Below, in pieces: positions 56,815 through 64,000 of a stretch of 64,000 nucleotides of DNA (within the stretch, counting starts at the first letter, position 1; each line of letters opens with the position of its first letter). The notes under the pieces are model-generated. The model ran no database searches. It was not told the origin of the DNA and saw only the letters and a program-made list of their open reading frames with translations. The stretch spans positions 496,001-560,000 of the forward strand of contig NZ_FOCZ01000003.1 in NCBI RefSeq assembly GCF_900110245.1, in the 5' to 3' direction. The DNA is from Niastella yeongjuensis. Lineage in GTDB: Bacteria; Bacteroidota; Bacteroidia; Chitinophagales; Chitinophagaceae. Position numbers and translations under genes: made by a program.

Positions 56815-57132
56815 AAAGATTGTTCCTCTACTTTTTTTGACGATACAGCTGTATCTATAGAAAGATTCAAATTCTTGCTATTTGTTGTGTTGCCTGCAGA
56901 AATCGAATCGACACTACATATAAATGATGAGCCGAGAGAAATCTTCCATTATATTGACCAATACAGTGATCGAAAAAGACACCGAATGCAGGTTGATCTA
57001 TCAAGGGCGGAAAATTTAGTTAAAGAAGGGTATACGCCTCGAATGAGAATTGTGCTTCGTTCAAAATATTTTGATTTTTCCTTGATAAGATACTTTTTAG
57101 ATTATTTGGCGGAAAATAAAAATAGAAATTAG
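56815..57132 (+). pseudogene. Possible decayed coding fragment of unknown origin
   Basis: An open frame of about 105 codons without an ATG at its beginning (a TTG at 56875 leaves 85 residues). Residues such as EIFHYIDQYSDRKRHRMQVDLSRAE and YTPRMRIVLRSKYFDFSLIRYF look protein-like, but no family is recognised and no promoter is seen. The sequence lies between a CRISPR remnant and another gene fragment, so a broken gene is more likely than an intact one. The rest of 56453-57378 holds no other gene. Confidence 0.3.
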
Positions 57133-57156
57133 CACCCCTTATCTGCCTATGCAAGA

Positions 57157-57324
57157 CTATAATGTAAACACTGTTCGGGGCTCTAAGTATGCCATTTGTA
57201 AATAGTACCCATCTTCAGCATGGCCAGCATCCGGATATACTATCAACCGGGCATTGGGTAAGCTTTTCGACATAAAACCGCATTTAACTCTATGATCCGA
57301 CGGTGAAGTCACAGTGAAATGTTT
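57157..57324 (-). pseudogene. Fragment of an alpha/beta-hydrolase gene (C-terminal end)
   Basis: The minus-strand frame reads TVTSPSDHRV...SKSLPNARLIVYPDAGHAEDG before a stop. LPNARLIVYPDAGH is the hallmark of the C-terminal part of alpha/beta-hydrolases, where the last histidine is catalytic and the preceding aspartate of the DxxV strand precedes it. A stop codon (TGA) blocks the frame just upstream and no start or nucleophile elbow is present. This is a remnant of about 55 residues from a ~270-residue enzyme. Confidence 0.6.
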
Positions 57325-57378
57325 TCAAGTGGGCATATTGGATGCTTAACCAGGCAGATTCAAGGCGCGAACCAGGCA

Positions 57379-57873
57379 TCAGGCCCGCCGCGCCTTATTT
57401 ATTTCCCGTTGTTTTCTAAATTGTAAAACAGAACCGACTATAAGCATAATAAAAAGCAAAAGAATTGATATTCCAATCAATGGATCATTAGGTCCCTGAG
57501 CTAAAGGATGTCCCACCGGAATACGGGTAAATGTTTCATTTACAGTAGGAAGCATTGATAAGAAAAAACTAAATGAAAGAAAGAAATTCTCGACATAACG
57601 AGCGCTGTTATTTCCTTGCCTTTTAGCGGAAAGAAAATAAGCCACCGATATCAAAACTATTATCAAAAATGCAAGTATATGTCCAGGATTGACACCCTTA
57701 ACGCTCGACAATCTTAATGCGGTCAACGAAGTGACTAGTGTAAAATAAAAATAGATTTTGCCTGGGAGTTGTCTCAAATCTATTTTGCCGCTTTTGATAA
57801 AAGCCGTAACTGCGGCAACAATCGCAATGACGCCTATAGCCGTGTGAAAAATTCCTAAATTAGAAAGCCCCAT
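57379..57873 (-). CDS. Four-helix membrane protein of unknown function (motif-A target)
   Basis: 164 residues with about four hydrophobic helices (~8-26, 38-55, 66-84, 130-150) joined by short loops, a histidine-containing loop (PVGHPLAQGPND) and a basic tail (FRKQREINKARRA). No family is recognised with confidence; the layout resembles small quinone- or heme-associated membrane proteins but without conserved histidine pairs. Copy A of the 38-bp motif lies 66 bp upstream, tying it to the MsrB and OsmC genes. Confidence 0.75.
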   Translation of the reverse strand: MGLSNLGIFHTAIGVIAIVAAVTAFIKSGKIDLRQLPGKIYFYFTLVTSLTALRLSSVKGVNPGHILAFLIIVLISVAYFLSAKRQGNNSARYVENFFLSFSFFLSMLPTVNETFTRIPVGHPLAQGPNDPLIGISILLLFIMLIVGSVLQFRKQREINKARRA

Positions 57874-57939
57874 TTCTTTAAATTTTAAATTGTAATGTTT
57901 TATTGATTATGCGAAATTGCTGTACTGAAAGTGGTTTTA

Positions 57940-57977
57940 TTTTGCGAATCAGGTCAATTATTTGGCAATAAGGCTCA
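57940..57977 (-). promoter_or_regulatory. 38-bp regulon motif, copy A
   Basis: Ungapped match to copies B (59576-59613) and C (61057-61094): 28 of 38 with B and 32 of 38 with C. It is 66 bp upstream of the 57379-57873 gene. On the plus strand the key parts are GAATCAGG, CAATTATT, GGCAAT and the final TCA. Confidence 0.7.
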
Positions 57978-58000
57978 GTAAATACCTGGTAAGTTTTTAT

Positions 58001-59002
58001 CTAGAACGACAAAAGTGACAGGCTGACGTTTACGTAAGCAGCAATTTTATTCTTACTTGTTATAGAAGCACTACCATAGTCTTCCCCATTTCTAAAAATT
58101 TTAGAAGATAAAATGTTATTAACTCCTTGTCTTATACTCAGCATGATATTTTTTACAAAAAGATATTCAAATGCTACTCCATTCTTCAATTCGATTGTAT
58201 TGTAACTTATCTTGCCATTCAGAAACGAATTATGCTGGTTGTAAAAAGTGGAATAAGATTGCTGATTGGAACCAACCATTAACCAGGCATTTTTAGCAAC
58301 TTCTTTTTTTACATTAATTCCATTGGGCAGGTCCACTATTAATTCAATTCCTGAGGATGTAAACTTATGGTAATAGTTAACGATAGGTTCAACAGGTATG
58401 GGTGAGGAAGGATCAATCAATACCAGAAGACCAACAGAGAAGGTGGTATTTTCTTTTCTTACCAAAGGCAAACACAAGCTTCCGTTAAAATTAAAACGAC
58501 GAACACTGTTTATGCCATCTGAAATGCCTCTTGCCACCAGTGAATAAATAAACTGGTGATTAAAGATCCTATCTGATCTGGAATAATTTAAAGCCAGATC
58601 AATCGTATTATTATTAGTAGTCAAAGGTGCCAGTTGTTCATCAGACAATTCATTTGTAATATCTTTCAATTTAAGTGATGTGTATGTATAATAAATAGTG
58701 GCCGATAAGGCATTGCCTTTCCATTTGATGGCAGGCGTATTTATAGAAGCGCTGATGCGTTCCGTTTTTACCTTACCGCCAGCAAAATTTTTATCATTCA
58801 ATTTGGCGTCAAAATCACTATATCCAAAGCTATTAGCTGAGATGTTGAATTGCCTTAAACCCGGATAACGAATGGCCAGCTCTTTTTTGCTGACACCGAG
58901 CGTGTCAGCCTCAGCATGTATTGAAGATGTACTGACCATATTCTGCGCCTGGATGCAGCAGGACCAAAGTATAAAACCTGCTAACAGAACTTTTAATTTC
59001 AT
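58001..59002 (-). CDS. Outer-membrane beta-barrel protein of unknown function
   Basis: 333 residues with a signal peptide (MKLKVLLAGFILWSCCIQAQ) and a mature chain of alternating strands (ALSATIYYTYTSLKL, FNHQFIYSLVARGISD, KIAAYVNVSLSLLSF) ending in phenylalanine, the sorting signal of barrels. Bacteroidota have several such DUF-type barrels of ~300 residues (DUF6268-like is my best guess, unsure). Its ATG is 6 nt after the msrB stop, so the two are one operon, downstream of motif copy B. Confidence 0.75.
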   Translation of the reverse strand: MKLKVLLAGFILWSCCIQAQNMVSTSSIHAEADTLGVSKKELAIRYPGLRQFNISANSFGYSDFDAKLNDKNFAGGKVKTERISASINTPAIKWKGNALSATIYYTYTSLKLKDITNELSDEQLAPLTTNNNTIDLALNYSRSDRIFNHQFIYSLVARGISDGINSVRRFNFNGSLCLPLVRKENTTFSVGLLVLIDPSSPIPVEPIVNYYHKFTSSGIELIVDLPNGINVKKEVAKNAWLMVGSNQQSYSTFYNQHNSFLNGKISYNTIELKNGVAFEYLFVKNIMLSIRQGVNNILSSKIFRNGEDYGSASITSKNKIAAYVNVSLSLLSF

Positions 59003-59008
59003 GTTCCT

Positions 59009-59542
59009 TTATTGTATATGATTTTTAGAAAATGTTTTCTCAGGTTCAAAATCAAGGCTAATGGAATTCATGCAGAATCTTTTGAAAGTTGGTGCCGGAC
59101 CGTCATTAAAAATATGGCCGAGATGGGCGTTACAGCGTCCACATATTACCTCTATACGATCCATTCCGTAAGAACAGTCTTCAATGTATTGCACACTATT
59201 TACCCTTATGGGCTCATAAAAAGCCGGCCAGCCACAACTGCTGGCGAATTTGGCATCCGATTTGAAAAGTACGTTTCCACAAGCAGCACAGTAATAAGTA
59301 CCTTTTGTGTCGCTTTTCCAGTATTTTCCCGTAAATGGCTTTTCGGTATTTTTTTCTCTTGCTACCGCATATAGATCTGCTGATAATATTTTTTTCCATA
59401 CAGCATTGGATACGTTCAATTTTGTAGTGTCTGTCGTTGAATAGTATGGATTATTTTCGTGCCCTTTATCTGATTGCTGGTTTTGAGCATAACTTCCAAC
59501 ATAAATTATCACCAGTATATAGCTGAAAATGATTTTCTTCAT
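59009..59542 (-). CDS. msrB: Secreted peptide-methionine (R)-S-oxide reductase MsrB
   Basis: 177 residues: signal peptide (MKKIIFSYILVIIYVGSYAQ) then an MsrB domain (~45-170). Both zinc CxxC pairs are present (YYCAACGN and VICGRCNAHLGH), with the SGCGWPAF-type block as SSCGWPAF and the catalytic cysteine in RFCMNSISLDF. It reduces methionine-R-sulfoxide in oxidised proteins, here outside the cytoplasm, so it needs an envelope electron donor. It leads an operon with the barrel protein and has motif copy B 33 bp upstream. Confidence 0.95.
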   Translation of the reverse strand: MKKIIFSYILVIIYVGSYAQNQQSDKGHENNPYYSTTDTTKLNVSNAVWKKILSADLYAVAREKNTEKPFTGKYWKSDTKGTYYCAACGNVLFKSDAKFASSCGWPAFYEPIRVNSVQYIEDCSYGMDRIEVICGRCNAHLGHIFNDGPAPTFKRFCMNSISLDFEPEKTFSKNHIQ

Positions 59543-59575
59543 AGTGATAAAGTTGCGACATAAGAAAGAAAAGGG

Positions 59576-59613
59576 TTTTGTGGATCAGTCCGGTTATTTG
59601 TCAATTTGGTTCA
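59576..59613 (-). promoter_or_regulatory. 38-bp regulon motif, copy B
   Basis: Ungapped match to copy C at 32 of 38 bases, 33 bp upstream of msrB. On the plus strand it reads TTTTGTGGATCAG...ending TTTGGTTCA and adjoins the terminator of the araC gene. Confidence 0.75.
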
Positions 59614-59656
59614 AAAAAAAAGCATACTTAAAACGTAAATTTTAAGTATGCTTTTT
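59614..59656. terminator. Bidirectional intrinsic terminator after araC
   Basis: A 12-bp perfect stem, GCATACTTAAAA (59622-59633) with TTTTAAGTATGC (59640-59651), is flanked by an A run and a T run. It ends the osmC-araC transcript. Confidence 0.9.
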
Positions 59657-59681
59657 GCGGGACGCCAGGCGCGTGTATCCA

Positions 59682-60536
59682 CTATTGCTTTTTGTTAAGT
59701 TCTAAACGGTGATTTGTAGGTGTGGTGTTGTATCTATCATGAAAACTTTTAGTAAAATTAGCCAGATCATTAAAGCCGCATTCAAAAGCGATGTCCGTTA
59801 TACGAGCATCAGAAATCCTAAGCAGTTCGACAGCTCTTTCCAGCCTTTTGTTTTTAATATAATTGGCAGGGGAATCGTTGTACAGCTTTTTAAATTCTCT
59901 TTTGAAAGAAGAAACGCTTAAGTTGACTTTTTGCGCCAGATCTTCCACGCTAACCTGTAAAAACAAATTGGCTTCTATAATTTGTTTAAATGTATAGGTG
60001 GTTGGCGAAAAGAGTTGAGATAATATGACCTGTATGGTTTCAGCATTCTGTGTCTGTGATAATAAAAGGATTATTTCCTTCAATTTTAAAATCAAAATTT
60101 CATCATTTACCAAAGAGGGGTTTTCAAAATAAAAGAGAAGCCCTTCAATATATTTTTGAATCAAAAAGTCATTGTTTATTTTTCCCCATGACTGATTGCT
60201 CACTTTATTACCTGGCTGAAATACCAAAGGAAGTTCTCTTTCATAAATTTTCTTTAGTATGTCCGGATGAAAAGTAACGATCACAATTTCCCCTTTGCTC
60301 TTAGCGCTTATATCCTGTATTTGTTTCCCGGAGTTGATGCAGTTTAGCAACACTGAATGATTGGTAGGGATATGGATATGATCGTCATGAGATTGATATT
60401 GCATTTCACCTTCTAACATATACAAAAAGCAAGCTTGCTCTGCAACAGGAAAAGCAAACTCAAATGGAGGTTTTAATACCACTTTTTGTATGAATGATTT
60501 TCCAAATAAGTCAAATTTCTTATAGTCTATAACCAT
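59682..60536 (-). CDS. AraC-family transcriptional regulator
   Basis: 284 residues from ATG 60536 (MVIDYKKFDLFG); a TTG two codons upstream is possible. An N-terminal cupin-like sensor half (~1-150, FLYMLEGEMQYQSHDDHIHIP) and a C-terminal double HTH (~190-280; VEDLAQKVNLSVSSFKREFKKLYNDSPANYI, then ITDIAFECGFNDLANFTKSFHDRY) are clear. The gene is 40 nt after osmC on the same strand. It is the only regulator among the three motif-bearing units, so it is the best candidate to bind the 38-bp sites and to regulate its own operon. Confidence 0.93.
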   Translation of the reverse strand: MVIDYKKFDLFGKSFIQKVVLKPPFEFAFPVAEQACFLYMLEGEMQYQSHDDHIHIPTNHSVLLNCINSGKQIQDISAKSKGEIVIVTFHPDILKKIYERELPLVFQPGNKVSNQSWGKINNDFLIQKYIEGLLFYFENPSLVNDEILILKLKEIILLLSQTQNAETIQVILSQLFSPTTYTFKQIIEANLFLQVSVEDLAQKVNLSVSSFKREFKKLYNDSPANYIKNKRLERAVELLRISDARITDIAFECGFNDLANFTKSFHDRYNTTPTNHRLELNKKQ

Positions 60537-60576
60537 TTCCAAATTTAGAAAAATATAGAATGAGAATGCAAATTTA

Positions 60577-60990
60577 CTATCTAAGATGTGCTTCGGAACT
60601 GATGGGTAAATTCAATACTTTGGAAATTAAACAATTCTGTTCGGCCTGCTTCGTGATGGCTTCAAATTCCTCCGCGCTGATACCCGGTACATTACCGGTT
60701 ATAGAGAGATGCACAGCCGTAATTCCCGCCGCATCCATTGATACAATGGCTTCCGTATCCAATAAAGTTGGATTTAATCCTTTTCCCGTCAATGCAAAAC
60801 TAACTGCCATTGTAAAACATCCGGCGTGGGCTGCTGCCAGTAACTCTTCTGGATTTGTGCCTTTTTCTTCTCCGGTAAAACGGGTTTTAAAACTGTAGTT
60901 GGTGTGGTTTAAAACTTCGCTTTGTGTGGTTAATTCGCCTTTGCCTTCTTTTATACTACCTGCCCAATGTGCTTTTGCTGTTCGCTTCAT
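60577..60990 (-). CDS. OsmC/Ohr-family peroxide-reducing protein
   Basis: A 137-residue thiol peroxidase of the OsmC class that detoxifies organic hydroperoxides. The two redox cysteines are visible in AHAGCFTMAVSFAL and KQAEQNCLISKVL, with GTNPEELLAAAHAGC as the family hallmark. The N-terminus (MKRTAKAHWAGSIKEGKGELTTQS) matches OsmC rather than Ohr. It is the first gene of the osmC-araC operon, with motif copy C 66 bp upstream. It fits with MsrB in an oxidative-damage response. Confidence 0.95.
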   Translation of the reverse strand: MKRTAKAHWAGSIKEGKGELTTQSEVLNHTNYSFKTRFTGEEKGTNPEELLAAAHAGCFTMAVSFALTGKGLNPTLLDTEAIVSMDAAGITAVHLSITGNVPGISAEEFEAITKQAEQNCLISKVLNLPISSEAHLR

Positions 60991-61056
60991 TTTTTACTTT
61001 TTGAATTTTACTGTCATTATTGACAATGCAAAATTGCAAAACAAAAAATCGAAGGA

Positions 61057-61094
61057 TTTTGTGAATCAGGCCAATTATTGGGCAATTTGGTTCA
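61057..61094 (-). promoter_or_regulatory. 38-bp regulon motif, copy C
   Basis: This is the best-preserved copy. On the plus strand TGAATCA (61062-61068) and TGGTTCA (61088-61094) form an outer inverted repeat, the inside has a CCAATTATTGG palindrome, and GGCCAATT/GGGCAATT are direct repeats 11 bp apart. It lies between osmC (66 bp) and the divergent helicase gene. Confidence 0.75.
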
Positions 61095-61156
61095 AATAAA
61101 TGGAAGGTTTCCGGATAGCTGGCACCAGTTGCTTCATTTTATTAGACAAGATAGTA

Positions 61157-61164
61157 TAGTTTTG
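61157..61164 (+). promoter_or_regulatory. -7 promoter element of the DEAD-box helicase
   Basis: TAGTTTTG is a perfect TAnnTTTG match 14 nt before the helicase ATG. Motif copy C lies about 60 bp upstream, so it might also act on this promoter. Confidence 0.5.
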
Positions 61165-61177
61165 CGCAAAAAAGAAG

Positions 61178-62320
61178 ATGGCATTTTCCGCATTGGGTTT
61201 ATCTGCCCCGTTATTAAAGGCAATAGGCGAGCAATCATTTACACAGCCTACGCCTGTGCAGCAGCAGGCTATTCCTGCTATCTTACAGGGAAAGGATATA
61301 CTCGGCATATCTAAAACCGGTTCTGGCAAAACTGCCGGTTATGTACTGCCTATACTGGAATTGTGCCAGCGCCGGGTAGAAAAGAAAGACAGGCACGTGC
61401 GGGTACTGGTAATGGTACCCACCCGTGAGCTGGCTATACAGGTAAATGATGTTTATAAAACCTTCTGTGCTCACCTGCCCAATAAAATAAAAACTATGGC
61501 GGTGTATGGCGGTGTTTCCATCAATCCGCAAATGATGACCTTACATGGCATCGAAATATTAATAGCTACACCGGGCCGGTTGCTTGATCTGATAGATCAT
61601 AAAGCCGTGCACTTGTCACAAGTAGATATACTGGTGCTGGATGAGGCTGATCAAATGCTGAACCTGGGCTTTAAGGAAGAGATGGATAAGGTGTTTCAGC
61701 TGCTACCGGCCAAACGCCAGAACCTGTTGTTCTCTGCCACTGCCAGTGATGATATTAAAGATATGCAACGTCACCTGCTGCACCAGCCGGTAACGATTGA
61801 GGTGACAGAAGAAGAACAGAACATTGAACTGATTGAACAACTTGCCTATCATGTAACCGCAGCGCGTAAGGGGCCGCTTTTACGCTATCTGATCAAGAAT
61901 GAAGGTATGCAGCAGGTGCTGGTGTTTACTTCTGCCATAAGAACGGCAGATAACCTTACCGGAAAGCTTATCAAAAATGGTATACAGGCAGCTTCTTTGC
62001 ACGGTCACTTGAGCCAGACTGGCCGTCTTGAAAAGCTGCAACGCTTCAAAGCAGGAAAGCTGCGGGTACTGGTAGCGTCTGATCTTGCTTCGCGGGGTAT
62101 TGATATTCCACAATTGCCCATCGTCATTAACTACGAGCTGCCACGTTCCCCCAAAGATTATATTCACCGCATCGGCCGTACCGGCAGGGCAGGGGTTTCG
62201 GGCAGGGCTATTTCCCTGATATGTCCTGAAGACCAGCATCATTTTGGCATCATTCAGAAAAAGATGGGGAAAAAAGTAGAGATACTGGAAAGTGACGATA
62301 TTAATCTGCAGGGCTTTTAA
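61178..62320 (+). CDS. DEAD-box ATP-dependent RNA helicase (RhlE-like)
   Basis: A 380-residue protein with the whole motif set: Q motif (FTQPTPVQQQAIP), I GISKTGSGKT, Ia PTRELA, Ib TPGRLLDL, II VLDEADQM, III FSATAS, IV VLVFTSA, V VASDLASRGIDIPQL and VI HRIGRTGRAG. It lacks a long basic C-terminal tail, so it is a minimal helicase of the RhlE group, acting in RNA remodelling (ribosome assembly or mRNA turnover). It is transcribed alone, divergent from osmC and followed by a terminator. Confidence 0.95.
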   Translation: MAFSALGLSAPLLKAIGEQSFTQPTPVQQQAIPAILQGKDILGISKTGSGKTAGYVLPILELCQRRVEKKDRHVRVLVMVPTRELAIQVNDVYKTFCAHLPNKIKTMAVYGGVSINPQMMTLHGIEILIATPGRLLDLIDHKAVHLSQVDILVLDEADQMLNLGFKEEMDKVFQLLPAKRQNLLFSATASDDIKDMQRHLLHQPVTIEVTEEEQNIELIEQLAYHVTAARKGPLLRYLIKNEGMQQVLVFTSAIRTADNLTGKLIKNGIQAASLHGHLSQTGRLEKLQRFKAGKLRVLVASDLASRGIDIPQLPIVINYELPRSPKDYIHRIGRTGRAGVSGRAISLICPEDQHHFGIIQKKMGKKVEILESDDINLQGF

Positions 62321-62372
62321 TGATTACCGCCTCAATATTGATCTTACTGTAGACTTTGGAAATAATTCAAGA

Positions 62373-62404
62373 TAACCATTCGTCAAACGACGGATGGTTT
62401 TTTT
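62373..62404 (+). terminator. Intrinsic terminator of the helicase gene
   Basis: AACCATTCGTC (62374-62384) pairs with GACGGATGGTT (62389-62399) with one G-T wobble, followed by seven T. Confidence 0.85.
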
Positions 62405-62450
62405 ATGCCCCTAACCCAAGGCATTTGGCTATGCATTGAAAGGTCTCATG
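62397..62450 (+). repeat. Post-terminator dispersed repeat, copy 2
   Basis: This is the partner of 55587-55640. Shared blocks are TTTTTTTATGCC, TAAC, GCATTTG, CTATG and AAAGG. The remaining gap to 62681 holds no gene. Confidence 0.5.
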
Positions 62451-62488
62451 CGATATCACATAATATAAACAGCATACTATCTCCAACA

Positions 62489-62534
62489 GCCAAAAAATAT
62501 GGCCGAAAATCAATCCTTTTTGGCCGGAAAACAA
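62489..62534 (+). promoter_or_regulatory. Direct repeats upstream of the glycine-rich gene
   Basis: GGCCGAAAATCAA (62501-62513) and GGCCGGAAAACAA (62522-62534) are direct repeats exactly 21 bp apart, two helical turns. A weaker GCCAAAAAATA (62489) precedes them. The set is typical of a dimer of a LytTR- or AraC-like activator, about 150-190 bp before the start codon. Confidence 0.4.
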
Positions 62535-62681
62535 ACGCGTTTTGGGCGTATTACAGCAACCTTTACAACAGCGGTAAAATAAACTTCCCCACCGCAAATA
62601 CTAAAATTATGCTTGCCTACAGAAGCATCCGCTGTAGGGGCCCCAAACCGAAAAGCCTAACGAGTAGGAGAAATTGTAACT

Positions 62682-63710
62682 ATGAAAATGCAAAGCGAAC
62701 TTATTCCCCAAAATCCAGCAGGCCAAATTGTACAACTTACCACCGAGCAAGACTGCTTAAAGTATTTAGGTAAAAGCGGCCTGGAAAAAATGAATGCCTC
62801 TTTGCCGGACAATCAAAAAGTGCAAGACTATTTGCCTTTTTATGTAGAGTATTTAAGCACAAGCAGCGTAACCATCAATACTGACATGGTCTATTACGGT
62901 TTGCCGCAAGTTATTACCTGCGACACCATAGTGTTCGATGGCGGAAGCATTACTTCTTATGTGCAGTTGGTAATTAATGCCAACACTACACAGTTGGTAA
63001 CTCCAAGTACTAAAAACGATTACCAGATACTTGTAGTAGGCGCCGCCGGAACTGCAGGTACCAATGGTGCAAATGGCGGACCAGGAACCAATGGCCAAAA
63101 CGGACAATCAGAATCCGGTAACAGTGGTAAGCCGGGAGGCACCGGAAATACCGGGGGAAATGGATTAAGCGGCGGAAATGGAGTAAATGGCGGGGCTACA
63201 CCTGTATCAAACCTTAACCTCGGAACTATTCAATTGAGCGGCAGCGACCTCTTCACCATTCTTGCGCAGGGAGGCTCCGGTGGCAACGGAGGTACGGGAG
63301 GCACCGGTGGCACAGGTGGAACGGGTGGAACCGGCGGCAACTCAAGCAGCACGGATTGCAGCCAGCATCACAACGGCGGCACCGGCGGTAACGGTGGCGC
63401 GGGTGGTATTGGCGGACAAGGTGGCAACGGAGGAAATGGCAGCCCCTCAAATAATCCAGTGACAATCACTGTAGCCACTCAGGCCGATAAAAATAACTTA
63501 TCAACTACTCCAATACCCGGTAGCGGCGGCCAATTAGGCGCTGGTGGAACTGGCGGTAACGGTGGTGCGGCCGGAAGCGGAGGAACGGGTGAAAAACATG
63601 GCCACGACGGAACCTCCGGTTCTAAAGGTACTGCCGGAAGCCAGGGTGGCAATGGTATCAGTGGATCCAACGGCAGTGTGCCTGTAATTAATGTCACCGT
63701 TTCTAACTGA
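62682..63710 (+). CDS. Glycine-rich collagen-like repeat protein
   Basis: 342 residues with no signal peptide. A globular N-terminus (~1-115; QDCLKYLGKSGLEKMNASLPDNQKVQDYL, then beta-rich VTINTDMVYYGLPQVITCDTIVF) leads into two low-complexity tracts. Residues ~120-180 follow Gly-X-Y for many turns (GTAGTNGANGGPGTNGQNG). Residues ~205-265 and 290-335 are GGN/GGT/GGA repeats. These glycine-rich tracts recall collagen-like and PE-PGRS proteins, probably a fibrous or polyglycine-II sheet. A short non-repetitive strand (ITVATQADKNNLST) separates them. The gene is 6 nt before the next, so they form an operon; function unknown. Confidence 0.8.
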   Translation: MKMQSELIPQNPAGQIVQLTTEQDCLKYLGKSGLEKMNASLPDNQKVQDYLPFYVEYLSTSSVTINTDMVYYGLPQVITCDTIVFDGGSITSYVQLVINANTTQLVTPSTKNDYQILVVGAAGTAGTNGANGGPGTNGQNGQSESGNSGKPGGTGNTGGNGLSGGNGVNGGATPVSNLNLGTIQLSGSDLFTILAQGGSGGNGGTGGTGGTGGTGGTGGNSSSTDCSQHHNGGTGGNGGAGGIGGQGGNGGNGSPSNNPVTITVATQADKNNLSTTPIPGSGGQLGAGGTGGNGGAAGSGGTGEKHGHDGTSGSKGTAGSQGGNGISGSNGSVPVINVTVSN

Positions 63711-63716
63711 TCAATT

Positions 63717-64000
63717 ATGGACAGCAGCATTATAGCATTACAAAACCGGGCAAACCTGAACGCCCGTAACACCGTACGCTACCTGCGTATTCCTACGGTT
63801 GAAGAAGCCAGGCATTTTTTTGGTCCTGTTGCAGCCGCAGAACGTGTATGGCGTAATGCTGTTTGCTTCGATGCATTACTAACCTCTCCGCGGTCACGGT
63901 TAGGCATAGGGGAGCACGACAGGGCAGAGGCTTATATATTCGGGAATGGCGTCTTTCCCGAAGAAGATCGTGCCGCTCATCGAAGGCATTTCCCCGTATC
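63717..64000 (+). CDS. Unknown protein, 5' part only (partner of glycine-rich protein)
   Basis: Starts MDSSIIALQNRANLNARN and runs off the window after about 94 codons. The visible part is soluble, rich in arginine and alanine (VEEARHFFGPVAAAERVWRN), with a LLTSPRSRLGIGEHDRAEAYIF block. No domain is recognised. It follows the glycine-rich gene by 6 nt on the same strand and is surely cotranscribed. Confidence 0.7.
   Translation, partial: MDSSIIALQNRANLNARNTVRYLRIPTVEEARHFFGPVAAAERVWRNAVCFDALLTSPRSRLGIGEHDRAEAYIFGNGVFPEEDRAAHRRHFPV

Noticed and set aside
62405-62773. 122-codon plus-strand open frame before the glycine-rich gene
   Set aside because: It starts in a terminator T run, overlaps the real gene out of frame and covers the direct repeats; it looks like non-coding sequence.
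63253-63772. Minus-strand proline- and arginine-rich open frames under the glycine-rich gene
   Set aside because: These are mirror images of GGN codon repeats and not independent genes.

Overview
This is a chromosomal segment of a Bacteroidota bacterium, most likely family Chitinophagaceae (Chitinophaga/Niastella-like). The evidence is two SusC/SusD pairs, a FecR/ECF-sigma switch feeding a TonB receptor with an STN domain, the OstA-MCE-amidase-LptD envelope cluster, double FtsX-type ABC permeases, near absence of Shine-Dalgarno sequences, and several TAnnTTTG promoter -7 elements. No rRNA, complete insertion sequence or prophage is visible.

Layout. 1-0.34 kb: end of an MFS transporter and a tRNA-Gly. 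0.38-14.7 kb (minus): a long export operon read as periplasmic adaptor, small secreted protein, ABC ATPase, four tandem ~800-residue ABC permeases, second ABC ATPase, TolC-type channel. An NtrC-type response regulator and its histidine kinase lie divergently at 14.9-17.7 kb and probably control it. 17.9-23 kb: two related coiled-coil membrane proteins (one with a 33-nt minisatellite), a conserved hypothetical, ychF, an SpmA/SpmB-like membrane protein and an unknown protein. 23.2-29.9 kb: SusD, SusC, a DeoR regulator and a small outer-membrane barrel. 30-43.9 kb: envelope block with a giant TraB/GumN protein, OstA/LptA-like, MCE/MlaD, two paralogous amidases, LptD, PlsC-type acyltransferase and uracil-DNA glycosylase. 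44.1-54.8 kb: ECF sigma, FecR, SusC, SusD and an FG-GAP/ASPIC lipoprotein.

54.8-57.4 kb is the accessory region. A tRNA-Arg(UCU) gene is split in its anticodon loop by a 650-nt group I intron whose helices P1-P4 and P6-P10 can be drawn from the sequence. The intron carries a PD-(D/E)XK homing-endonuclease gene in its P6 loop. Just beyond it is the wreck of a CRISPR-Cas locus: a C-terminally truncated cas6 fused directly to the last two repeats of an array. Two decayed gene fragments follow.

57.4-61.1 kb (minus) is a compact oxidative-repair/stress group: a membrane protein, a barrel protein, secreted MsrB, an AraC regulator and OsmC. Each of its three transcription units is preceded by a copy of the same ungapped 38-bp motif, which looks like an undescribed small regulon, probably operated by the AraC protein. 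61.2-64 kb holds a DEAD-box helicase, then a glycine-rich collagen-like protein and the start of an unknown partner gene running off the window.
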